64,000 bases of DNA from an uncultured Desulfobacterales bacterium (GTDB lineage: Bacteria; Desulfobacterota; Desulfobulbia; Desulfobulbales; Desulfocapsaceae): assembly GCA_937915545.1 (NCBI GenBank), contig CALGIJ010000038.1:1-64000 (forward strand), read 5' to 3'. Position numbers and translations under genes: made by a program. This document shows, in pieces, positions 45,339 through 53,190 of the stretch (within the stretch, counting starts at the first letter, position 1; every line of letters begins with the position of its first letter). Under the pieces are notes generated by a model. It searched no databases and was not told the DNA's origin. It saw only the letters and a list, made by a program, of their open reading frames with translations.

Positions 45339-46390
45339 ATACCGCCATCGGCCAGCCCTTCCCCCACCAGTTCATCGAGCGCGGCTCGCGTCGCATCGTC
45401 ACCGAGCGGCCGGTGGGCGACCGCTTCGTCCACTTCCTCTACCACCGCCTGCGCGAGGACGCGCCGACCATGTTCCGCCTGCTCACCTCACGGCGGGTCT
45501 CCTCGCTGCTCGCCTTCTGCCGCTACGACCTGCCCAGCAACAGCCGGCGCTGCGGCCGCTATCTCTTCGAGGGCATCGGCGCCGACTGGCGCGAGTGCTG
45601 CCAGCCGCTCTCCTTTTTCGACTCGCACCGCAAGGTCTTCGAGCGGCAGATCCGCTACTGGGAGACCCGGCCGATGGAGGTCGACGAGAGGGCGGTGCTC
45701 TCCCCCTGCGATGCCCGCCTGCTGCTGGGCAGCCTGACGCGGGGCTCGTCGCTGTTCATCAAGGAGAAGTTTTTTTCCACCACCGAGCTCTTCGGCCACG
45801 GCACGCCCTGGTCGAACCGCTTCGTCGACGGCGACTTCGCCATCTTCCGCCTCACCCCGGACAAGTACCACTACACCCACCTGCCGGTGTCGGGGAGGGT
45901 GGTCGACATCTACGGCGTCGATGGCCGCTACCACTCCTGCAACCCCGCGGCGCTGATCGTCATGGCCTCGCTCTACTGCAAGAACCGCCGCCTGGTGACA
46001 GTCATCGACACCGACGTCCCCGGCGGCAGCCAGGTCGGCCTGGTGGCCATGGTGGAGATCGTCGCGCTGATGATCGGCGACCTCGCCGAGGCTTACAGCG
46101 ACCAGCGCTACGATCGGCCCCGCCAGCTGCGCCCGGGAGTGACGGTGCGCCGCGGCAGCCCGAGGAGCCTCTTCAAGCCGGGCAGTTCCACCGTGGTCCT
46201 CTTCTTCGAGCCGGGCCGCATCCGCTTCGCCGACGACCTGGTCGACAACGCCGGCCGTCGCGACGTCTTCAGCCGTTACAGCCACCGTTTCGGTCGCCCC
46301 CTGGTGGAGACCGATGTCCGGGTCCGTTCGACCATCGCCTGCCGCAAGGCCGCGGCGGCACCCCACCCTATCCTCGGAGGAACCATATGA
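45335..46390 (+). CDS. Phosphatidylserine decarboxylase-like protein
   Basis: The 351-residue protein fits the Psd family, which decarboxylates phosphatidylserine to phosphatidylethanolamine using a pyruvoyl group made by self-cleavage. Visible signs are SPCDARLL (catalytic-triad Asp near 126), YHYTHLPVSG (His near 179 and 182) and PGSSTVVLFF near the C-terminus. The usual cleavage motif is LGST; here it reads GSST, with Gly-Ser kept at 283-284. It has an N-terminal extension of about 100 residues. Both ends overlap neighbours by ATGA. Confidence 0.85.
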   Translation: MNTAIGQPFPHQFIERGSRRIVTERPVGDRFVHFLYHRLREDAPTMFRLLTSRRVSSLLAFCRYDLPSNSRRCGRYLFEGIGADWRECCQPLSFFDSHRKVFERQIRYWETRPMEVDERAVLSPCDARLLLGSLTRGSSLFIKEKFFSTTELFGHGTPWSNRFVDGDFAIFRLTPDKYHYTHLPVSGRVVDIYGVDGRYHSCNPAALIVMASLYCKNRRLVTVIDTDVPGGSQVGLVAMVEIVALMIGDLAEAYSDQRYDRPRQLRPGVTVRRGSPRSLFKPGSSTVVLFFEPGRIRFADDLVDNAGRRDVFSRYSHRFGRPLVETDVRVRSTIACRKAAAAPHPILGGTI

Positions 46391-47436
46391 CCGACATCCT
46401 CTTCGTCGCCGCCCTCGGCATCGTCCTCGCCCTGCTGCTCTCCTGGGCCTTTCGCCGCCTGCCGGACGAACGCTGGCAGATGCTGGCGGTGGTCCCCACC
46501 CTGAAGACCTGCGACAACGACTGGCAGGGCACCAACCTCACCTACTACGGCTTCTTCATCGCCACCAGCCAGCTGCTCGCCCTGGCCCTGCTGGTGGTGC
46601 TACTGCGCTCGATGCACGTCTCGCTCTTCGCCCTGATGCTGGTGGTGCTGATCATCCTCTCGCTCTGCCTGCCGGCGGCACGGCTGGTGGCACGGCTGGT
46701 CGAGAAGAAGCGCCATACCTTCACCATCGGCGGGGCCTCGTGCATCGGCATGCTCATCGCCCCGTGGACGGTCATCAGTGTGCAGCACCTGCTCCTCGAT
46801 CAGGGCGCCTTCCTGCCCACCATGCCGGTGCTGGCGGCGCTGTCGATTGCCTACACTCTCGGCGAGGGGCTGGGCCGGCTTGGCTGCATCAGCTTCGGCT
46901 GCTGCTACGGCAAGCCGCTGGAAGAGTGTCACCCGCTGGTCAAGCGGCTCTTTCGCCGCTACCACTTCGTCTTCCACGGCGAGACCAAGAAGGCCGCCTA
47001 CGAGGGGCGGCTGGGCGGCGAACAGCTGGTGCCGATCCAGGCCATCACCTGCGTGATCTACTGCCTGGGCGCCCTGGCCGGCTCACTGCTCTTCCTCCAT
47101 GGCCATTTCACCGCCGCCCTGCTGCTGACAGTCGTCCTCACCCAGCTGTGGCGCATCCTCTCCGAGACCCTGCGCGCCGACTTCCGCGGCTTCGGCCGCG
47201 TCACCGCCTACCAGAAGATGGGCATGGTCAGCGTCGCCGCCATGCTGCTGGTCACCTCCTTGCTGCCCGCCAGCGACTATATCGACCCCGAGATCGCCGT
47301 CGGCCTGGCGGCCCTGTGGGACCCGAGCCTGATCCTCGCCATGCAGATGCTGTGGCTGGTGTTTTTCCTCTACTTCGGCCGCTCGACGGTGACCACCGCC
47401 ACCGTCACCTTCGGCCTGGTGCGCAAGCATATCTGA
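46387..47436 (+). CDS. Lgt-like (prolipoprotein diacylglyceryl transferase family) membrane protein
   Basis: The 349-residue protein has about eight membrane helices and the segment LGEGLGRLGCISFGCCYGKP, close to the Lgt core (GRxGC..GCC.G). The HGGL motif of true Lgt and several catalytic residues are not found, and a lysine-arginine loop (KRLFRRYHF) interrupts the family pattern. It is likely a relative with another substrate. It overlaps the Psd-like gene by four bases and is convergent with the thioesterase. Confidence 0.75.
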   Translation: MTDILFVAALGIVLALLLSWAFRRLPDERWQMLAVVPTLKTCDNDWQGTNLTYYGFFIATSQLLALALLVVLLRSMHVSLFALMLVVLIILSLCLPAARLVARLVEKKRHTFTIGGASCIGMLIAPWTVISVQHLLLDQGAFLPTMPVLAALSIAYTLGEGLGRLGCISFGCCYGKPLEECHPLVKRLFRRYHFVFHGETKKAAYEGRLGGEQLVPIQAITCVIYCLGALAGSLLFLHGHFTAALLLTVVLTQLWRILSETLRADFRGFGRVTAYQKMGMVSVAAMLLVTSLLPASDYIDPEIAVGLAALWDPSLILAMQMLWLVFFLYFGRSTVTTATVTFGLVRKHI

Positions 47437-47499
47437 GAAAGGAGGCGGCGAGGGCTGCCTGCCACTCGCCGCAGGGCTGCCGGTTGGGCAGGGCCCCGC

Positions 47500-47967
47500 T
47501 CAGGCCCAGTGGTTATCCTGCCAGCGGCGGCGGAAGTCGAGGAGGAATGGCGGGGTCATCAGCTGCATCACCCCCTGCAGGTCGGTGAAGAGCTGCACCG
47601 TATAGCCGGCGGCGGCGAGCTGGCCCTGGGGGTTGCGGATGGTGTAGACGAAATTGAGGCGGGCGGTCTCCGCCCAGTGCAGAGAGGTCTCGATGGTGAT
47701 GCGGTCGTCGAAGCGCAGGGGCGACTTGTAGTCGAGGTGCATCTGCACCACCGGGGCCATCACCTGGTTGTCGACATAGGTGAAATAGGTCAGGCCATAG
47801 CGGTCGCCGAAGGCGATGCGGCCATCCTCGAAGAAGCTCGGGTAGCGGCCGTGCCAGACCATGCCCAGCACGTCGACCTCCTCGAAGCGCACGCGTCGCT
47901 CGCAGACGGCGGTGAGCGGCGGCGGGTCGCCCTCCTGGCGGGGAAAGTAGTTCTTGTTGAATGCCAA
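47500..47967 (-). CDS. 4HBT-family acyl-CoA/ACP thioesterase
   Basis: The 155-residue protein is a hot-dog thioesterase of the 4-hydroxybenzoyl-CoA type. VRFEEVDVLGMVWHGRYPSFFED carries the Asp-x-x-G-x-x-x-H motif. It could release or edit aryl-polyene chains. It is transcribed with the double hot-dog protein upstream on the same strand (22 bases apart), away from the ketosynthase operon. Confidence 0.85.
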   Translation of the reverse strand: MAFNKNYFPRQEGDPPPLTAVCERRVRFEEVDVLGMVWHGRYPSFFEDGRIAFGDRYGLTYFTYVDNQVMAPVVQMHLDYKSPLRFDDRITIETSLHWAETARLNFVYTIRNPQGQLAAAGYTVQLFTDLQGVMQLMTPPFLLDFRRRWQDNHWA

Positions 47968-47988
47968 CTCGTTACCTCCTTATGCATG

Positions 47989-48960
47989 TTATCGCAAGAG
48001 ACGAAGTCTCCCCGAAGAGAGTATCCCGCCATCGGCCCCCCTGGCGGTGAAATCGACCACCAGGGTCCCCCGCTCCTCGCTTGCGGCGAGGGCGAAGGAG
48101 ACGGGATCGCCGGGGCGGATCATCCCCTTGAACTTGACCTTCTCCCAGCAAAGCGGCGAACCTTCCATGCCAAGCAGACGCCCGGCACCATGGCGGACCG
48201 CCGCCAGTTGCAGCACCGCCGGCAGGAGGGGATTGCCGGGAAAGTGGCCGACAAAGCCGGGGAAAGCAGCGGGGAAGAGATAGTCGATCCGCCCGCGGCG
48301 CAGGCCCCCTCCGGACTCTTCCTCCTGCCAGCCCTGGCAGCACTGGGCAAGGGCCTCCGCCAGGCCAGGTGTCGTCGTGAAGTTGTCCCCCTGGAGCCCA
48401 CAGTCGGCCATATCCCTCTCTTTATCGGCCTCGCTCGGCCCCTGCGAGGGCAGATCCCCCCCCTCTTCCCAGACCTTGACGTCACCGACGGCGAGCAGCG
48501 TTCCTCCATGGTCCTCGACGGTCTCGCTGCTTTCGTTGCCCCGATCGGCCCTCTCGTCAGGCTGGAGGCGGACCTCGCCACGCACCACCTTCATCGGCCC
48601 AAAGACAGTGGTGACCTCGGTGCTCACCAATACCCGCCTCCCGGCGAGGGCCCGACCCGGCCAGGTGAAGCCGTCGACGCCGACGATCATCCCGCGCCCG
48701 GGACCGGCTCCGGCCAAGGCGCGGTCGTAGGAATTGCCGAGGGCGGCGGTCTGTGCCACCAGCTCGATAGAGTACTCGGCGAGCACCCCATCCCCTTCGG
48801 CAAAGAGGCCGTTCACGGGCAACACCGCCTCAGCGACGGCGCATTGCCCAGAGCGGGCCACCAGGCGCTGCACGAGCAGGAGCGGCGGGCGGTGCGGCAA
48901 GAGGGCCAGGGCAGGCCAGGGCAGGTGCGGGTTTGGGCGGGTTTCGGCGCCGGGGTTCAC
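47989..48960 (-). CDS. Double hot-dog dehydratase (ApeP/FabZ-like)
   Basis: The 323-residue protein has two hot-dog domains. The N-terminal one (about 15-165) begins LPHRPPLLLV (His near 23) and has EYSIELVAQTAA (Glu near 66), as in the ApeP-type 3-hydroxyacyl-ACP dehydratase. The C-terminal one (about 225-320) has GHFPGNPLLPAV (His near 239), the FabZ/ApeI signature, but the helix after it lacks the usual Glu. A linker of about 55 residues lies between them. It should dehydrate extended intermediates. It is divergent from the ketosynthase operon. Confidence 0.8.
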   Translation of the reverse strand: MNPGAETRPNPHLPWPALALLPHRPPLLLVQRLVARSGQCAVAEAVLPVNGLFAEGDGVLAEYSIELVAQTAALGNSYDRALAGAGPGRGMIVGVDGFTWPGRALAGRRVLVSTEVTTVFGPMKVVRGEVRLQPDERADRGNESSETVEDHGGTLLAVGDVKVWEEGGDLPSQGPSEADKERDMADCGLQGDNFTTTPGLAEALAQCCQGWQEEESGGGLRRGRIDYLFPAAFPGFVGHFPGNPLLPAVLQLAAVRHGAGRLLGMEGSPLCWEKVKFKGMIRPGDPVSFALAASEERGTLVVDFTARGADGGILSSGRLRLLR

Positions 48961-49091
48961 TCTTTCTTCTCCGTTTCTTGTCTCGGTGGCAGGGCCAGGG
49001 GCGTTTCGCCGATATCTACCGGATGTGCGGCGGCCTGGTCAAGGGGCATCTCGCCATCTGCCATAAAAGCGCCTCTTGCCTGCAAATGTGC

Positions 49092-49120
49092 TTGAGAAGT
49101 GCAGCGCTATTGATTTTATT
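49092..49120 (+). promoter_or_regulatory. Candidate promoter of the ketosynthase-ammonia-lyase operon
   Basis: TTGAGA at 49092-49097 and TTTATT at 49115-49120 are 17 bases apart, in an AT-rich island about 60 bases before the first gene. The region lies between divergent transcripts. Confidence 0.4.
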
Positions 49121-49179
49121 TGGGGGCGGCGCATGGGGCGCCGGCAGACGCGTTTTCGACACCTTTCAGGCGAGGGCCC

Positions 49180-50424
49180 ATGGAACGGCGACGAGTGGTG
49201 GTCAGCGGGATGGGCACGGTCAACGCCGCGGCATGCGGCTGCGTCGACTTCGCCCAGGCCCTGCGCCAGGGCAGGAGCGGCATTGGCCCGGTGTCGGTCT
49301 TCGACACCGCCCTCTACCGCACCCATCTCGGCGGCGAGGTGCGCAACTTCCGCCCCGGGGAGCTGCTGCCGCGCGGCATCCCCCGCCGCCACATGTCGCG
49401 CTGCGACCTCATGGCCATGGTCGCCGCCTGCGAAGCCCTGGGCGACGCCGGTCTCGACCCGCTGCCGCAAGCACTGCGGCAGGCCATGGGGGTGGTCATC
49501 GGCGGCGGCGCCGGTGGCATGCTGGAGTGCGAAGAGGTCTACCGCCGCTGGCTCGAGGGCGGCCCCCGGCCCTCCTTCGCCCCCTTCGCCTCCTTCGGCT
49601 GCGCCGCCACCGCCGACCACCTCGCCGCCACCCTCGGCCTGATGGGCCCCAAGACGACCTTCATGACCGCCTGCTCCTCCGGAGCCACCGCCATCGGCTA
49701 CGCCTGCGACCTGGTGCGCGACGGCTTCGCCGAGGTAATGCTGGCCGGTGGCGCCGAGCCCCTGTGCCGCATTACCTACTCGGCCTTTAACGCCCTGCAG
49801 GCCGTCGATGCCGAGCCATGCCGCCCCTTCGACAAGAACCGCCAGGGCCTCAACCTCGGCGAGGGCGCCGCCGTCCTCGTCCTCGAAGAGGCCGGCCACG
49901 CCCTGCGCCGCGGGGCGACCATCTATGGCGAAGTGCTAGGCTGCGGGGTGAGCTGCGACGCCCACCACATGACCGCCCCCGACCCCGAGGGCGGCGGGGC
50001 GATCCTCGCCATGAGCCGCGCCCTCGCCGACGGTGGCCTGTCCCCCCGGCAGGTCGACTATATCAACGCCCACGGCACCGCCACCCCCACCAACGACCCC
50101 ATCGAGACCAAGGCCATCAAGGCCCTCTTCGGCGCCTATGCCCATCGCCTGGCGGTGAGCTCCACCAAGGCCATCACCGGCCATACCCTGGGGGCGGCCG
50201 GGGCCATCGAGGCGGTGGTCAGCCTGCTCGCCATCCACCACCGCTTCATCCCACCGACCCTGCGCCACGAGGAGCCCGACCCGCTCTGCGACCTCGACTA
50301 CGTCAGCGAGGGGGCGCGGCACAGGGAGGTCGATATCGTCCTCTCCAACTCCTTCGCCTTCGGCGGCAACAACACCGCCCTGCTCTTCGGGCGCTACCGG
50401 GAAGGGGGGCACCGCGATGTCTGA
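49180..50424 (+). CDS. Beta-ketoacyl synthase (FabF-like, active-site residues intact)
   Basis: The 414-residue enzyme condenses acyl-ACP with malonyl-ACP. The catalytic triad is complete: Cys about 165 in TACSSGATAIG, His about 298 in NAHGTATPTND and His about 335 in KAITGHTLGAAG (Lys about 330). It resembles the KAS II-type enzymes of aryl-polyene clusters (ApeO-like). The ATG at 49180 has GAGGG upstream; the longer frame to 49120 is not needed. Its end overlaps the next ketosynthase by 8 bases. Confidence 0.92.
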   Translation: MERRRVVVSGMGTVNAAACGCVDFAQALRQGRSGIGPVSVFDTALYRTHLGGEVRNFRPGELLPRGIPRRHMSRCDLMAMVAACEALGDAGLDPLPQALRQAMGVVIGGGAGGMLECEEVYRRWLEGGPRPSFAPFASFGCAATADHLAATLGLMGPKTTFMTACSSGATAIGYACDLVRDGFAEVMLAGGAEPLCRITYSAFNALQAVDAEPCRPFDKNRQGLNLGEGAAVLVLEEAGHALRRGATIYGEVLGCGVSCDAHHMTAPDPEGGGAILAMSRALADGGLSPRQVDYINAHGTATPTNDPIETKAIKALFGAYAHRLAVSSTKAITGHTLGAAGAIEAVVSLLAIHHRFIPPTLRHEEPDPLCDLDYVSEGARHREVDIVLSNSFAFGGNNTALLFGRYREGGHRDV

Positions 50425-51652
50425 TCCCATCGCCATCAGCGGCATCGGCATCGTCTCGCCGCTCGGCATCGGCCTTGAGGCCTTTGCCCCGCGCCTCTTC
50501 GCCGGGGACTGCGGCATCGCCCCGCTGACCATTTTTGCGCCGAACGAAGGCGGCCCGCGGCTGGCGGCCCAGGTCGACGGCTTCCGGCCCCAGGACTATC
50601 TCCGCCCGGCGACGGCGCGACGCATGGACCGCCTCTCGCAGATGGTGGCGTCGGCAGCGCGCATGGCCCAGGACGACGCCGGCCTGCCCATCGACGCCGG
50701 CAGCCGCGACCACATCGGCGTCACCGTCGGCACCTGCTTCGGCGGCACCGACGTCGCCGCCACCTTCGGCAAGGTGCTGTTCGGCGAGGGGCCGCGCCGC
50801 GTCAACCCCATCCTCGTGCCCAACACGGTGATGAACGCCCCCGCCGGCCACCTCGCCATCGAGCTTGGCGTGCGCGGCGTCAACACCACCGTCAATCACC
50901 GCGAGGTGTCGGCGGAGACCGCCATCGGCCACGCCGCCGCCCTGCTGGCTCGCGGCCGTGCCACCGCCATCTTCTCCGGGGGCGGCGACATCCTCTCCCC
51001 CTTCGCCATGACCGTCTTCGCCCGCTTTGCCGCCCTTTCGCCAGGCGACGGCAAAGAGGAGGGCGCCTTCCCCTTCGACAAACGCGCCAACGGCCTGATC
51101 CTCGGCGAAGGGGCGGCCATGCTCTGCCTCGAGCCGCTGTCGCGGGCCCTGGCCCGGGGCGTGCGCCCCTACTGCCTGCTGGCCGGCTGCGGCATGGCCT
51201 CCTCCCCGGCCCCGCCCACCGGCTGGCCGGCCTCCCCCGAGGGCAGCGTCCTCGCCATGGAGCGGGCCCTGGCGGCGGCGGGCATAGAGGCCGCCCAGGT
51301 CGACGTGGTCTGCGCCTCGGCCAGCGGCGCCCCGGCCCTGGACAGGCTCGAGGCCCAGGCCATCGCCCAGGTCTTCGCCGGCAGTCGCCCGCGGGTGGTG
51401 GCCGAGAAGGGCGCCCTCGGCGAGGGGTTGTCGTCGGGTGCGGCCAGGGCGGCGGCCATGGCCCTGTCCCTACGCGAGCAGCGCCTGGCCCCGGTGGTCG
51501 GCCTCAAGGAGCCCATCGCCGACCTCGACTTCGTCCGCAAGGGCGATGCGGAGAAGCGGCCGCTGCGCTATGGCCTCCTCAACGGCATCGCCGCCGGCGG
51601 CACCTTCGTCGCCCTGGTCTTCAAGGCCTTGGAGGAGGGCGAGGGGCGATGA
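50417..51652 (+). CDS. Chain-length-factor-like ketosynthase, catalytic residues lost
   Basis: The 411-residue protein is a ketosynthase homologue in which the Cys position aligns with Glu about 163 (VNHREVSAETAIG). The HGT motif has become CASASGAPA and the KxxxGH motif has become KGALGEGLSSG. Such proteins form heterodimers with an active ketosynthase and set chain length (as in type II PKS and aryl-polyene ApeC). It overlaps both neighbours, so it is made in step with the intact synthase upstream. Confidence 0.85.
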   Translation: MSDPIAISGIGIVSPLGIGLEAFAPRLFAGDCGIAPLTIFAPNEGGPRLAAQVDGFRPQDYLRPATARRMDRLSQMVASAARMAQDDAGLPIDAGSRDHIGVTVGTCFGGTDVAATFGKVLFGEGPRRVNPILVPNTVMNAPAGHLAIELGVRGVNTTVNHREVSAETAIGHAAALLARGRATAIFSGGGDILSPFAMTVFARFAALSPGDGKEEGAFPFDKRANGLILGEGAAMLCLEPLSRALARGVRPYCLLAGCGMASSPAPPTGWPASPEGSVLAMERALAAAGIEAAQVDVVCASASGAPALDRLEAQAIAQVFAGSRPRVVAEKGALGEGLSSGAARAAAMALSLREQRLAPVVGLKEPIADLDFVRKGDAEKRPLRYGLLNGIAAGGTFVALVFKALEEGEGR

Positions 51653-53190
51653 ACCTCGGCCATTGGCCCGACAAGCGGGCCCTACTCCATCCGCGGCGAC
51701 CCTTTCTCTCCTGCCAGGGGAGGGACTACGACAACCAGGCGTTCGCCGCGCTCATCGGCCATGCCGCCCAGGGCCTGCTCGACGCCGGCCTCACCAGGGG
51801 CGACCGCGTCGCCCTGCTCATGGGCAACAGCCCGGCCTTTCTGCAGCTGTTCTTCGCCTGCGCCCGCATCGGGGCGGTGCTGGTACCGCTCAACCCTGGG
51901 CTGGCCGCCCCCGAGCTGGCCCAGGTCATCAGGCACTGCCGCCCCCGCCTGGTGATACACTCGCCGGCCTTCGCGGCCGCCCTCGAGGAGATCGAGCGCC
52001 ACCTTCCCCTGCCCTGCCCGCGCCTGCAGCATGGCGACCACGCCATCCCCGACGCCTTTGCCGCCTCCCAGGAAGAGCTCTCGCCGCCGCCATGGCCGGT
52101 GGAGGAGAACGACCCGCTGCTGCTCATCTACACCTCCGGCAGCAGCGGCCGGCAGAAAGGGGCGCTGCTCACCCATCGCAACCTCCTCTTCGGGGCGGTG
52201 CACAACCTGCTCAGCTACCACTTCAGCCCCGCCACCCGCTCCCTGGTGGTGGCGCCACTCTTTCATATCGGTGCCCTGGGGGCCTCGGTCCTGCCGGTGC
52301 TCTATGCCGGCGGCTCACTGGTGCTGAGGAGTTTCGACAACCCCTCGGAGATCCTCCACCTCATTGCCAGGGAGGGCATCACCTTCCTCTTCGCCGTGCC
52401 GGCGATGTTCAAGATGCTCACCAAGGCCCCGGCCTGGGCGGAGGCCGACTTCTCGCGGGTGGCCTTCTTCATGTCGGGGGGTGCGCCGCTGCCCGAGGAG
52501 CTCATTCGCACCTACCAGGAAGAGAAAGGGGTGGCCTTCGCCCAGGGCTATGGCATGACCGAGACCCAGCGCCTCACCGCCCTCGATCTCCACGACACAA
52601 GGCGCAAGGCAGGCTCCATCGGCAAGGAGGTCTTCCACACCACGCTGCGCCTGGTAGACGAGCGGGGCGAGGAGGTGGCGCCGGGGGCGGTGGGCGAAGT
52701 CGTCGCCTGCGGGCCGACCGTGTTCAGCGGCTACTGGGACGACCCCCTCGCCACCGCCCAGGCCCTGCGCGACGGCTGGTTCCACACCGGCGACCTCGGC
52801 CGCCGCGACGAGGAAGGCTTCCTCTACCTCGTCGGCCGCACCTCCGACCTGATCATCAGCAGTGGCGAGAATATCTCCGCCAGGGAGGTCGAGCTGGCCC
52901 TGGAGGCCCTGCCCGAGGTGGCCGAAGCCGCGGTGGTGGGCATCCCCGACGCGGTGCGCGGCGAGGCGGTGGTTGCCCTGGTGGCCCTGCGGCCGGAAGC
53001 GATGCTGTCGGCAGAGGACATCCTCGCCAGGCTCAAGACGCGCCTCGCCCCCTACAAGCTTCCCAGACGGGTCCGCTTCGCCGCCATGCTGCCGCGCACC
53101 GGCAGCGGCAAGGTGGCCAAGGAAGATATCAAGAAGATCTTTGCCGGCCACATTGCCGCGGCCGAGGAGAACAGCGACCATGGATCATGA
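51649..53190 (+). CDS. AMP-dependent acyl/aryl-CoA synthetase
   Basis: The 513-residue ANL-family ligase has TSGSSGRQKG at 162-171, GYGMTE, the YWDDP and GWFHTGDLG motifs and SGENISAREVE followed by the lysine near the C-terminus in GSGKVAKEDI. It activates a carboxylic acid as an AMP-ester and then a thioester. Next to the ammonia-lyase it is likely to use the arylacrylate product. The partner (CoA or ACP) cannot be told. ATGA overlaps upstream; it overlaps the lyase by 11 bases. Confidence 0.9.
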   Translation: MNLGHWPDKRALLHPRRPFLSCQGRDYDNQAFAALIGHAAQGLLDAGLTRGDRVALLMGNSPAFLQLFFACARIGAVLVPLNPGLAAPELAQVIRHCRPRLVIHSPAFAAALEEIERHLPLPCPRLQHGDHAIPDAFAASQEELSPPPWPVEENDPLLLIYTSGSSGRQKGALLTHRNLLFGAVHNLLSYHFSPATRSLVVAPLFHIGALGASVLPVLYAGGSLVLRSFDNPSEILHLIAREGITFLFAVPAMFKMLTKAPAWAEADFSRVAFFMSGGAPLPEELIRTYQEEKGVAFAQGYGMTETQRLTALDLHDTRRKAGSIGKEVFHTTLRLVDERGEEVAPGAVGEVVACGPTVFSGYWDDPLATAQALRDGWFHTGDLGRRDEEGFLYLVGRTSDLIISSGENISAREVELALEALPEVAEAAVVGIPDAVRGEAVVALVALRPEAMLSAEDILARLKTRLAPYKLPRRVRFAAMLPRTGSGKVAKEDIKKIFAGHIAAAEENSDHGS

